From: Serpula lacrymans var. lacrymans S7.9
Taxonomy: Eukaryota > Basidiomycota > Agaricomycetes > Boletales > Serpulaceae
Reading direction: 5' to 3'
DNA length: 64,000 nucleotides
Assembly (NCBI RefSeq): GCF_000218685.1
Contig: NW_006763296.1
Coordinates: 1,446,907 to 1,510,906 of the forward strand
Shown piece after piece: positions 1-11,359 of this stretch; the stretch's first letter is position 1; the number at the start of each line of letters is the position of its first letter. Under the pieces are notes generated by a model, which saw only the letters and a program-made list of their open reading frames with translations, made no database searches and was not told the origin of the DNA. The position numbers and the translations under genes were made by a program.

Positions 1-191
1 GACCGTATAGTTACAGTATAGTGCATTGCCATATGTGCCCTCGCGGCCACGGTACCTTGGAAGGATATGGAGATCCATCGTTCAGAGGGAGTTTGCATCC
101 CAATAGCCAATCTTGAAGGATCCATATAGCTCAGGATGGAGCTAGGAAGAATGTCGTATCTGCCAGTGCACGCATCGACCTTCACAGACAT
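1..191 (-). CDS. Possible partial gene running off the left edge
   Basis: An ATG at 189-191 on the minus strand opens a frame that stays open for 63 codons to the window edge. The sequence just upstream (192-260) can be spliced into the same frame only with an unusually short 29-nt GTATGT...CAG intron, so the true exon layout is unclear. I recognise no family. It would lie head to head with the complex I subunit gene. It could equally be chance or UTR sequence. Confidence 0.25.
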   Translation of the reverse strand, partial: MSVKVDACTGRYDILPSSILSYMDPSRLAIGMQTPSERWISISFQGTVAARAHMAMHYTVTIR

Positions 192-367
192 TTGTAGCCT
201 AGAATCCCTGTATTTGAACACGAGAAAAAGACATACATATAGTTGGCACATTCATCTTCATACCCTTTCATATATAATTTGACCTCAACCTCGCCCTTGA
301 GATTTGAAAGCTTGACCATGTTGGAAGAGTCTTGATAATTTCGCGACAGGTGATTATGCCTGTCTGG

Positions 368-809
368 ATGAGTACCGAGAGTGAGTGGAAAGGGATATCC
401 GAGTCGTCCAAACAAGCACCAAACAAACCATTCCTTCCATCCGCCATGTTAGACCAAATAGACGGGGATAAAGCAGAATTCATCAAAGGTCCCACATATT
501 CCTCTCATCCCATCTACCTAAAAACAATGCTCACATACTCACCTTTTGTATCCAGCCAAGCTGCAGGAGCGAGAAGAGCTGGTTCGCGAATCATGGGTGA
601 AAGCAATGGAAGCGCGCCTCGTCCAGACCGAGCTGCAGAAGTGCCAGCGCTATGAGGGTGTGAACCACTTGGAGAACTGTAGATGGCTGGCAGATAAATA
701 TTCAAAGATGCTTACGGAGAACAAGGTGCGTGCCTCCCATTTTGTATACTTTTTGGTCAGATACTGATTTCTTCTGTAGGTGAAGGGGTATAAGAAAATA
801 GATGTATGA
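368..809 (+). CDS. NADH:ubiquinone oxidoreductase small accessory subunit (NDUFB10/12-kDa-like)
   Basis: This encodes a roughly 80-residue accessory subunit of mitochondrial complex I. The diagnostic block ESWVKAMEARLV...KCQRYEGVNHLENC...LADKY lies in the exon at 556-725, and a last exon at 780-809 adds VKGYKKIDV and the stop TGA at 807-809. The intron at 726-779 has GTGCGT and TAG borders. A short upstream exon (462-488, encoding GDKAEFIK) joins the main exon through a GTCCCA...CAG intron. The start is less certain. An ATG at 368 either reads straight through or splices (GTGAGT at 381, AG at 461) to give a compact N-terminus, and an ATG at 448 is a third option. The two cysteines 12 residues apart fit a protein imported into the intermembrane space and oxidised there. 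The family call rests on the recognised block. Confidence 0.74.
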
Positions 810-1098
810 GACTTAACATCACTGCGTTCTACCATCACCCTGAGCTCTATCTGTCGGCGAGACGGGATGACTTCCCTTCGTGATTGATATTCAAGTGGAT
901 TTGCCAAGCCTCACGAAATAATTCACAATTGGAACTACACAGAGTATCACGCCGAGTTCGTAAGTGTCCCTTACAAGGCGATGATGACTCTCATATAGAA
1001 ATTAAACCAACTTATACCGTGCTCAATTGCTATTGTATTATTATCGCATACCAGCGATACTTTTGATCACATCCATTCACATTATGTGCCGCTTGTAT

Positions 1099-2305
1099 CT
1101 ACTTGCGGCTCTTCCTCTTGGAAGCAGACTCGTTGCCACTCATCTCATCCGCACTACTCGCAACTCCCTTCTTTCCTTTGCCTGCCCGGGTTTTCTTCAA
1201 ATGGTGCTCAGGAATCCACTCTTCCTGGTATCCACCGCCACCGCTTGCTGTCACAGCACCAACAGGCGCACTAACCTCTGAGGGAGAGGGGCGCGTCTTT
1301 CTACGTGACTTCTTCGTTTGAGGCATGTAGGTCTGGTATGCGAAATATGAGGCACCACCCAAGAGTCCAAGGACGACGAGATATGTGGAAATACTAATAA
1401 AGCGAATAGACAAATGAGAGTACATTTTCGTTTAGCTATCTTTACCGTTGTTAAGAGGTGAGAATACGTACAGTTTGAAGTCAAAGAAAGATATTTCGGG
1501 CTCAACGACGGTGACAACAGAGTCGTACGCCGTCACGCGGTATTTCTCATCCTGTTATACGAGACTATTAGAAACTAACAGGGGTAAAAGGAGGAATATT
1601 ACACGGACATCAACAACATGCTCTAGCCAGACATTCAAACGCAGATCACCAGGCTAGGAAAGCAAGGAAAATATGAGTAATACATTTCAAGTTATCACAT
1701 CAATTAGATTGTACCTTGAATCTGTAAATTGCGTTAGAATATCATGGAAGATAGAACCGCACGAGACACTCACTCGCTGTGGAAGGTATAGGGGATTTGC
1801 AATTTCGAACCTTCCAACAAACGGAGGTCATATTGCAATGATGTGGACTAGAAATGTCAAGATGTCAGCAAAATAAATAGGGGCACTGGCGACAATCCTA
1901 CATTTTTAATCAGAGTGTTCGTATCAGGGTTGTGGAAAGAGCCCGCAACAGTGGTAATGGTGACATTGCGCTCGGATTTGTTCTCTACGACCAGGATGAT
2001 CTGATTCCGTTCTCCATTGACAACATCTACATAGGAGTAGACACTTTAGAGCAGAAGCGCATTGGCATGTATGTGACGTACGACCGAATGGGTTGTTTTC
2101 AGGGAAAGCAGCTTCAATCAAAATTTCTGGCTCAACAGTGTCGGTAGTTTCCAAGGTTGCTAGACAGATGGGAACGATCACATATAACGCAACCGTTAGC
2201 TTTGTATGACCTGGTGAGCATAGAAATATGTTGCTAACCAGCAGAGGCAGAAAGTAACCAGGCAGCCAAGGTGACGCTACTTCCGATGATAGATAGAAGA
2301 CGCAT
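1099..2305 (-). CDS. Translocon-associated protein subunit alpha (TRAP-alpha/SSR1-like)
   Basis: This is an ER membrane protein that associates with the Sec61 translocon. Exon 1 (2239-2305) encodes MRLLSIIGSSVTLAAW..., a clear signal peptide. Exon 2 (2082-2159) ends in ENNPFG, and splicing GTACGT...TAG regenerates NPFGHVVNGE, the hallmark start of the lumenal domain. Further minus-strand exons give ENKSERNVTITTVAGSF, LLEGSKLQIPYTFHSE, PGDLRLNVWLEH and KYRVTAYDSVVTVVEPE. The last exon holds one transmembrane helix (YLVVLGLLGGASYFAYQTY) and a Lys/Arg-rich cytosolic tail ending in KRKSRK, with stop TAG at 1099-1101. Domain order and length are those expected of the family, and no break was seen. 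The gene converges on the complex I subunit gene, with about 290 bp between the two stops. Confidence 0.9.
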
Positions 2306-4210
2306 TTTGTACAGACCGGGGGTAACGACCGAGAGCAAGATCAGGTACTAGATAACTTTGAGAATGAGGACGGTGACCAGCGTGAGTGGAGTTGGCCTCG
2401 GCGTATTCAACTTTCTCCTTTACAGGTTCTGCCACGTCCGCTATGGAAATACGTGAGGGCGGGCTTCAAAGACCCTAACCCTAATTATATGTCTCACGTG
2501 ATGCATTTGGGACATGTTCGTGAAAGTCAAGTTTGACTGGAGAACATATCATTTAACTGAGGCACCATGGTGTCTTATCAGTTGTTTGCAACTCGAATAT
2601 CTTTGGGAGGCAGTGAGGATTATCTATAGGTGAATTGGCTACCGCAGGCACTGACAGCTGCAGCACCAGCCAAGAGGAAGTAAACTTGAGGTCAGTTTTT
2701 TACTGCGTTCGTTGCTCAGAATTCTAACGTATTTCTTGTCATGATATAGCCATTAGTATTGCGTATTAGCACGTCAAGTCGGTTGTATACATGTTACATT
2801 TTGTTCAAAAACCGAACGGTCCGCACTTACAGTGACTATTTTTGCATCGTGCAGTACATGAATAGCTCAATCTGATCTATTTCGGGCTACCTCTACTCCG
2901 TCGAGCTTGCAATGGCATTACAATGGATGACGCCGATAGCTTTCATAATTACCGAACGATAATGCCAAATAGCGTCTCAAATGCGCAATCTACAATTAAT
3001 CAGCCATCTTTCCGCATTCCCAATACGGGCGAACAGTGAACCCACACCCACACTTTGTTTGCGCACTCGATGCATAGCACTAGATGTAATATGTCAGTGT
3101 CCTCGCTGTAATTAATCAGTTGAGTAAAAATAGTGACTTGATCGGCGTACTGAAAGTTAAGACAGCTTGATACCCGATCACAATGACGGCTTGCTTTGGC
3201 GCCAGGTTTTTCGGAAGTTTGGGCATCCCCATCTATTCCAAGGCCCTGCGCTGACGAGTTCGCACCATATGTATCTTAGCATCTACATGCCGGCTATGTT
3301 CCTCATTTTCAATCATATTTGTCAAGTGAAGAGATGATCGGAACAAACGCCCCAAAGCAACCACATTATGACGCGTCTGGTCGGTCACCTACAGTCTACT
3401 GTCGCGTTAGTGGCGTTCATCGCCATATACTAACGACCGTGCCTCTGCTTTTAAGTTAAACCCAAGTAACCGTTTGGTTCGCGGAATTCTCGGCCGAGAT
3501 TCGTTCTATCGTTTCAGTGTGGACCAATCTGATTCACATGAAAGACTCGGGATGGTCATTTTCCGTCGGCGGTGGCTCGATATTTTCAGCATTCAGGCTA
3601 TAGAACCTTGGCACCACCTTACCCTAATTCCTTCCCCTCTCCAGGTGGCTGCCTTGCAATTTCATGACCCTTCTTATCTTTCGATATGAGCTATGCGTTG
3701 CTGACTTTTCGAGCAGTGCTACACGACTACCACCACGCTTTTAATTGCAGTGTGCACATATACAGTGCAACATGGAGCGAGTTCTTACATGAGTTACAAG
3801 TAGACGTTGAGCGCTGAGGCTTCAAGCTTCACTTCAGGCTTTCGGTCGGTAAGTTCAGTCTCGGGAATGTAATACCAAGAAAGTAACAAACATCATATTC
3901 GAAAGTGATACATGCAGTGACAGGGTTGCAAGTTTATTGCAGGATAATCTGATCCAGTGACACGATTAAACACCAAGAACAATATGTGTTCTACTTCTAG
4001 ACCTGTAACACTAATATCAAGAAACCTCGAACAAATCTAATTTATCAAAAAATAAGGGTATCTGTATATCGGGTATAATTGAGAAGTAATAAATCAGAGT
4101 GTCAAGATAGAGAATGGAAGTTACTACAGCAGTAGTAGTAGTAAAAGAATGATAAATGTACTCGTCCGCGATTAGAGTCCGACAATACCCACGTCGGGGA
4201 AGGAGTCTGC
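2306..4210. other. Intergenic region with a two-unit telomere-like motif
   Basis: No convincing gene was seen in this 1.9-kb stretch; short open frames lack family motifs and splice logic. It holds CCCTAACCCTAA at 2473-2484. From about 3900 it enters the duplicated unit that includes the DUF6534 gene, with a short run of GTA/CAG-type triplets near 4120-4142. Confidence 0.5.
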
Positions 4211-6840
4211 CTAAGCAGACATATATGAGCCCATGTTTAGAGCGCTTCCAGCACTGTCTCTATGACGCGTGGTGCACAGTGTTTGTTGGGATGGTCTTCC
4301 TTTGAATTGTACTCCAAAAGTTCGACGCTCTTCGTCGTCTTGGCACTTGACTGGATGTGAGACAGATACAAGAGTCGACATACTGACATCTCCAAAATGC
4401 TCTGCATGACTCCGCGAATTGAGAAGTGCAATAAACGAGTTCACATAGACTACAGTTATGTCAGTAAGCGGTGGAATCAATTCCTAGGAGAAAGGCGTAC
4501 GCTTGGAGAGTAAAAATTCGATTGCTGGGGAGATAGCGTTATTTGGCATCACCGCGCACTGCTCAGAATGTTACAACTGACTATAAGAAGATTGAGAAAC
4601 AGTTACACATACTGCAATAATCGCGGCCAGAGAGCAGAGGCTGTTGGGTGAGAATTCATGAGACTACGACGGGGACTTCCCTATGACGATATGAGGTTCA
4701 CCTTGTCAAGCACCCGGAACTACACACATAAACGACTATTCTTTTGATTGTTGTGTCCGTCCTATACCAACATAGCATGAGGATTAAAGAAATAGACGTG
4801 TAAGACATGAGGGAGCAAGCAATCAATAAACTTACTTTGAGAATCCAGTTCGTGATAAGGCCAGGAGATAGCACATGGATGCCGCAAGGAGGAAGTCATT
4901 GGAGGCGAGCACGGAAAGTACAGTTATAGGCTCCCACTGATTACGGTGGCGGACACGTATTACAGGTGATAATTTAGACGGCACGTAGAAGTAAGTGGAA
5001 TGTGTGCGAAATTTCTGTAGTTAGGAGCACCTACTTTCACCGTCCGCAAATCGCTGTATAAGTGGCACTGAAATCTGGATGTAAATAAATATAGTCAGTG
5101 GGCCGAGATGACTGAGATGTGAATCAGAGGGAAAAGAACTATGGCAAAACCATTCTCCAAGAAGCGAGGAACTGACATGATGTAACATAGAACTTCAACG
5201 AGTCACTGTTAATCTGGGATACGTCATATTAATTGCTTGAGATGTTCTTACATATGCTGAAACCTGCAAAATAGAACCAGTGTCAAAAACGCGCCGTGGA
5301 AATGATACATTATGAGCAATACCTGTGTCAAGAGCTACGACAACAACCTATCATGATGATGATATGTGAGGATGGACCCAGTAGACGGACATATGCACAT
5401 ACTTGTATCACAGAAAGAATACGGTTCCGTCCCTTTCCCACTATAATCAATGAATGCAGTCAGTCAGAAATAGGGATCCATTTAACGAATCAAAACTTAC
5501 AAATCCAGAGACGATGAGCATACAGACTAGTGCTCCTCAGTGCTTTCCTTGTTCAAGTATTCTGTAAAGACGCACCAGTGAACAGAGAATACGATAATCA
5601 TCTGTAACATGCTCGCATTGTAAGGAGGATACATATAATGTGAATAAGTTTTACTAACGGCTATTATGGCCTGTGCCTTTACCAAATGAATCAAGACGGT
5701 GAAAAAGGGTAATTTGTGACAAGGTGGATTTACCTTGAAACTCTAAATTATTACGGTGAGTGCGAGGGGATCTGCAAAGTTTGTGATGAGGTGATAGTAT
5801 AACATGTGCGAGATAAGAGCAATATGGATCGTGTCAAGCAACCTGAACAGTAGGGCTTCAGCATCGGCAATAATCCATTACGCCACGAGGAAAACCCACC
5901 AAAGCCATACAACCTTGAGGTCCGTGTATGTTAGCTTGCAGTACTGGTCAAGTAATTAATCATACCATTATTTTATAAACAACTCGATCATGCTTCCACT
6001 GAGTTTGAAGATATGTTACGAGTTGTAAATTTGTGAAACCATAAAAGCTGCAGTTGTAAGTGCTCAGCAGGAAAGTAGAAAGTCATACTATTATCACTCA
6101 CACAGCAGAGAATAAAAGGCCGATGTAGTAGGCACCAAAGGAGTTGTTAAGACTGGGTAACAGGTAGGGAATGGCTGACACTTCGCTGTTGATATCCGAC
6201 ATTGTGAGCACAGGCGTTTGCCAGTGAAGACTGGACACTTGTGATGATTCAGAATAAAGGACAATAAGTCGAGATTCCATACAGTTTATATCATTTATGG
6301 GGGTCTTTGCTTATCCATACCGATGAAGAAAAGAAACACACATGGGCTTGTGGAAAAGCATAGGGGGCAATGCCTAGCAATTATCATCACTGAATAGCTC
6401 AGCGGCTGTACCTCAACACAGATATATCATGGCATACCGTGACATCATAAAACAGATCGGGACTCAGAATAACTTTGGTGTTTTAGGAGGATATTGATCG
6501 AATCTTAAGTCGTGCCTGCTGGCTTCCAGTGAGTTCGCTACTTAAATGCATCAAAGATGACACAGTACTGTCATAGAGTGTGTGTTACTGATATTTGTGG
6601 CTTTGGACATCATGCACATTGAACATTGAGAATTCAACCTAGATCTTTTGACAGGGTTGTTTACCATGGACTTTGTTCGAGCGTCCCCGCACAAACCGGA
6701 CTGGAAAGAAGATGATCATCGAAAACTGGTTAATAGATATAGGAGTGACAAAACTTGCGTGAAAATGATCATGTAGCCGTGCCTTCTCGCTAACCATGAG
6801 AGACCAAAAAAAGATCTTCAAGCTTGCAACTTGAAGCGTC
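3900..6840. repeat. Duplicated unit, copy A (DUF6534 gene plus flanks)
   Basis: This segment aligns by eye with about 7255-10165. The similarity covers the 3' flank with its triplet run, all exons and introns of the membrane protein gene, and the 5' flank (for example the stretch around 6640-6810 matches 9970-10130). The two copies are clearly diverged in introns, so the tandem duplication is not recent. Confidence 0.75.
4211..6202 (-). CDS. DUF6534 seven-helix membrane protein, copy A
   Basis: A multi-exon gene for a basidiomycete DUF6534-type integral membrane protein of unknown function. Exon 1 starts at the ATG at 6200-6202 (MSDINSEVSAIPYL...). Later exons give FYGFTNLQLVTYLQTQW, a block with YYYLITNF-like sequence, VGKGRNRILSVIQ and WEPITVLSVLASNDFLLAAS. 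The C-terminal exon contains YVNSFIALLNSRSHA, the family's closing motif. The order of hydrophobic exons matches the usual seven-helix topology. Compared with copy B, this gene stops early: after GSYMSA a TAG at 4211-4213 removes the last 13 or so residues, although the old frame (ending VGIVGL) can still be read beyond it. Copy B lies about 1.2 kb upstream in the same orientation. Function is not known for this family. Confidence 0.82.
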
Positions 6841-7425
6841 AGCCACCCAGATCTACTGCTCAGCCGGATTTGTGCACCAGATGTCTAATAACCATCGTTC
6901 TCCAGGCAGTCCCAGACCCAGTTTTTGCCGTATTTGCAGACCCCAGTCATAAGTAGAAATTTACAAATAGGAATAGTGTCAAGATATTTTCTCACCGCTT
7001 CAAATGTGCAATGAACTCGCAACGCTCATTACCTAACCGCCATTCAAGACTCCAGAAACGTCAGGTTTACCCAGTTTTGTCACCATACTTTGCTCTTCTG
7101 TCCGTGCCCTACTTAAATCTCCCCAGTTAGACCAAATCAAAGTACTGATATGGCGCTTGATATTAGTCAATAAACCCACTGCAGTTTTCAAATTCGAACG
7201 GAAGAGCAACAAATGATCGATCTACTGCTATATTTTGCCGTTAACTTCATCACGAGACCAAGAACCCCAAATATTGTAACCCATTTCACAGTTACATTTT
7301 TTGGACAGATAAATAATAAATATATCTTCATATTGGAGTCGAGAAGTAAGAAATCATAATGTCAATGCAGAGATTGGAAGGTACTGCAGCAGCAGCAAAA
7401 AGATGATAAATGTACTTGTCTGCGA
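6203..7425. promoter_or_regulatory. Spacer between the DUF6534 copies (5' flank of copy A, 3' flank of copy B)
   Basis: No gene was found. The stretch at about 6600-6840 is conserved upstream of both DUF6534 copies and therefore probably includes the promoter; 7255-7425 is the duplicated 3' flank. Specific promoter elements could not be assigned. Confidence 0.4.
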
Positions 7426-10165
7426 TTAGAGTTTGGCAATACCCACATTCTGGAAAGAGCCTTGGTAAGTAGAGTTAGGTGAATCCAGGTTTAGAGGGCT
7501 TCCAGCATCTTCTTTGCAACACGGTGCATTGGTGCAAAGTGTTTGTCGGGGTTGTCTTCCTTCAAATTGTACTCCAAGATAGGTTTGATGTTCTTTATCT
7601 TGACCTTTGACTGGATGCGGAGCGGCTCCAAATGTTGACAAAGTGGCATCTCCAAAACATTCTGCCTGGCTCCGCGAATTGAGAAGTGCCATGAATGAGT
7701 TCACGTAGACTGCAGTCATCATATTAATAAGTAGTGGACTAAAACATTGGGGAAAAAGACGTACGCTTGGAGAGTAAAAAATCAATTGCCAGGTTGATAC
7801 TGTTATCTGGCATTACTGCACACTGCTCTAAATGCTATAACCGAATATATGTGAACCGAGAAATAATTATGCATACTGTGATAATCGCAGTCAAGGAGCA
7901 GATGCTGAGGGTAAAAATTCAAAGTTTAATCATCAGATCACTACGATGGGACCTCACTATGACAATACGAAGTTTACCTTGTCAAGCACCCAGAACCACA
8001 CACATAAAGGGCTATTCTTTTTATTGTGGTGTCCGTTCTATACCGACATAGCATGGTGAAATGAAAAGATGTGTAAGAAATGCAAGAGCAAGCAAATAAT
8101 GGGCTTACTTTGAAAATCCAGTTCGTGATAAAGCCAGGAGGTAACACATAGATGACGCAACGAGGAAGTCGTTAAAGGCGAGCACAGAAAGCACAGTTAT
8201 AGGCTCCCACTGATGCACGCATATTTCAGGTGAATGGTTCCGACGACGGGCGGAGATGTGTGGAATATTTATGATCAGCTAAGAAATATTGAAAGTCCAG
8301 CAATTAAAGACACCATACTGTCAACATCTCCAAATCTGAGTACAAATAACACTGAGACCTAGATGTATCTTTAGTCAGCGAGCGAAAATGACTGAGGTGT
8401 GGACCGAAAAAAAAGGACTGGGACTAAATTCCAAGAATCAGGGAACTGACATCGCGTGCAATTGAACTTCAACCCTTCGATATTAGTCTGGAATTTGTCA
8501 TAGAGATTTCTTGAGATGTGCTCACGCATGCTTAATCCTATAAAACAGTACCAGTGTCAAAAAAGGCGTCATAGAAGTATTATATTGCGAACAATTACCT
8601 AACAGAAGAGTTATGGTGACAACCTATCATGACGATAACACATGAGAGTGTCCTGAGTAACTAGACATGAACATGATGCACATACTTGCACCAAAGAAAG
8701 TATACGGTTCCGTCCCTTTCCCACTATTGTTGGTGAGAGTAGTCAGTGAAAAATAAGCAGCTCTTCCTCAGATCATGAGGGCTAATCATTTTACCAAACA
8801 ACACTTACAAATCCAAAGGCGATGAACATAGAGGCTAGTATCCCTCAGTGCTTTTCTTATTTGAGTGTTCTGTGAAGACGCACCAGTGGACAGATAATAT
8901 GATTATCATCTGTAACAGGCTCCCATTGTAAGGAGGATACGAAGAATGTGAACAAATGCTACTAACGGTCATTATATTTTCCCCCTAAATCGAATAAATC
9001 AGGATGGTGAAAAAAGTTGAAAGCAATGACACGGTGAATTCACCTTGAAACTCCAAACTATTACCGAGAGTGCAGGGGGATTTGCGAAATTTGATATCAG
9101 GTAGTAATATAACATGTGCGAGATAAAAGTAACATGGATTGTATCGAGCAACCTGTAAAATAAGGCTTTATCGTCGGCAATATTGCGGCACACCACGACA
9201 AAAACCCACCAAAGCAATACAACCTTAAGGTCGGTCTATGTTGGCTTCAAGTTGCAGTACTGGACAAATAATTAAACATACCATTATCCTGTAAACAACT
9301 CGATCATATTTCCACTGCGACTGGATATATATCACGAGTTGTAAACTTGTGAAGCCATAAAGGCTGCAGTTGGAAGCATACATAAGTGCTGCACGGGAAA
9401 GTCATAGCAATTGTCACTCACATAGCAGCAAGCAAAAGGCTGACGTAAAAGGCACCGAACGAGTTGCTAAGACTGGACACCAGCTGGGGAATGGCTGACA
9501 TTTCGCTATTGATATCTGGCATTGTGAGCATAGGCGTCTGAGGACTTGACACTTATGGGGATTCAGAGTAAAGAACAATAAGTCCAGGTTCCACTCAGTT
9601 TATATCATTTGCGAGGAGCCTTTGCTTGCCCGAACTGATGAAGAAAATCAACATACAGCGAAGTGTGAAATAACATATGGGGCAATACCTAACATTCACC
9701 GCCGACTAGCTGTACTCTGACGCAGATATATCATGGTATACACCGTATAACAGATCGGTGTTCGAGAGAGCTTCTAGTGTTTTATGGGCGTTGATTGAAC
9801 CGCCACCGGACATAGCTTCATTGGATTGGTCATGTGCCTGCCAAATTCCATTGAGTTAGCCACTCAAATGCATTTAATGTATTTAATGTATCACTAAGAT
9901 TTCTAGCTTCAAGTTGGATGTGGAAGACGTAAAAACCAAAGGTGCATTCGATCAAACCTAATGTTGTCGCACTCGTCCTGTATCTTTTGACGGGGTCGAC
10001 CACACATTAAGACCAATCCGGATTGGAAAGGAGATGATCATTCGGAACCGATCAAAAGATATTGAAAATAACGACACTAGTGAGAACATGACCGTGTAGC
10101 TATGTTTTCTCGTTAACCATAAGAGAGTACGTACTAAAAAGTAGATTTCGAATCGACATCCACGG
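7255..10165. repeat. Duplicated unit, copy B (DUF6534 gene plus flanks)
   Basis: This is the second copy of the 2.9-kb tandem unit. It begins near the triplet-rich 3' flank (CAG run at about 7382-7396) and ends in the conserved 5' flank near 10165. Confidence 0.75.
7426..9522 (-). CDS. DUF6534 seven-helix membrane protein, copy B
   Basis: The tandem paralogue of the upstream copy. It starts at the ATG at 9520-9522 (MPDINSEMSAIPQLV) and stops with TAA at 7426-7428. Exons read in order: LLLAAILYGFTSLQLVIYIQ, WVFVVVCR, LLDTIHVTFISHMLYYYLI, MIIILSVHWLYVHRLWI, VGKGRNRILSLVQ, WEPITVLSVLAFNDFLVASS, ICSLTAIITVCIIIS, MPDNSINLAIDFLLSK and YVNSFMALLNSRSQA. This is the complete DUF6534 pattern, with about seven hydrophobic segments and a polar tail. 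Introns are about 50-60 nt with GT(A/G)AGT-type donors. The longer C-terminus (ending VGIAKL) is probably ancestral. The molecular role of the family is unknown. Confidence 0.85.
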
Positions 10166-10407
10166 CGTTCTCGCATAGGAAAAGGCACGTTTTACTTATG
10201 GCCAGGCAAGTTGGTGGTGTGCTGAAAAGTGAAACAAAGAGAGTCGAAATACACGTCGCTTATTCGAGGGGTCCAACGCGTTATGGGTGCAGGTGGGGTG
10301 AGCGTTTCTCCAACGGGCCCTATCTTAGGTTCATCAGTTTACTAGCATCAACAAGTTCTTGCGGGAAGAACATTACCATGGACTTGATGATTTTAGCACT
10401 TCGTGGG
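9523..10407. other. Intergenic, duplicated 5' flank of DUF6534 copy B
   Basis: No gene was seen. The part up to about 10165 is the conserved upstream flank shared with copy A; the remainder has no recognisable feature. Confidence 0.4.
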
Positions 10408-10927
10408 CTATGGTGATCGATTCTCTGCAAAATCAAAAAAAGAATGGTCACGTGACCCATCACTAATATATTTAGCAAGTGTACACTTGATCATCGCGAA
10501 CTCACATTCTGAGAACCTAATCAGCCCCATGTCATGTCTTTCGTAAGATCCTCCAAAAGGTCTGAAAGATCTGAATCCTTGAAGTTGGGATAACATAAGG
10601 TTTGCAAATTGGGAATACCACGACGCGTGCCTTTGTCGGTCCATTTGACAGAAAGCGCAGTCGCATGAGGCCAAGTAAGGACCGATGTCATGAATACCAT
10701 CAACCAATCGCCCGTTGACTCCACAGTAGCATGCAATACGGCTCACAATATTTCACCCGTTCATCGCAACGATGGCCAAGATCGAAGCTTCCCATTCGTG
10801 TCGTCCATGCCTGCAGTGCTAGATGTAGCTCTTTCATGAACCATGTTGTACATAAAGATAAAAACACATAAACTACACCTGTAGGGACGTCTCCAGCTCG
10901 AGGGACGACGAGATGAGGTGAGGACAT
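10408..10927 (-). CDS. Possible hypothetical gene or gene remnant
   Basis: Two overlapping minus-strand frames contain protein-like stretches, including IPNLQTLCYPNFKDSDLSD and FMKELHLALQAWTTRMGSFD. The first resembles the leucine-spaced part of fungal F-box/LRR-type proteins, but no F-box or start exon could be assembled and the frames need a splice or a shift to join. It could be a decayed copy. No function is proposed. Confidence 0.25.
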
Positions 10928-11359
10928 GTAAAGTCAAGCGATATTGATACCTTGATAAGATACAACAACACTAACGATGCGTCGATCGAGGGGGTCGACC
11001 TAAGAGCAGAGGATAGCATGTAGAATGGATGCGTGCAAATGATGTAGACATATGATACTGCTTGAAGAAACGGTGAAAATATTATTGCACTTGAACTTGA
11101 AGAAGTCGAAGAAGGAAAGTATAGACGACGAAGAGGAAAAAGTACATGACCAAGACCAATATCATAGTTCCAACTTAGGTGGATGACAGGGGTGGGAAAA
11201 GAAACAAAATAAACGAAGAATGTAGATCACAAAATGCAGGATGACTGTTACAGGGGACCGGTGTTTCTCCCAAAACGGCAATGGTAGAGTTTTGACGGCA
11301 GAGATCCAAAAGTGGGGAGTTGCTACATCGAGCTTCAATATCAGTTATAGCATTAGCTG
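10928..11359. other. Intergenic / 3' region of the LAMMER kinase gene
   Basis: No gene was seen here. The right part is probably the 3' UTR of the kinase. Confidence 0.4.
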
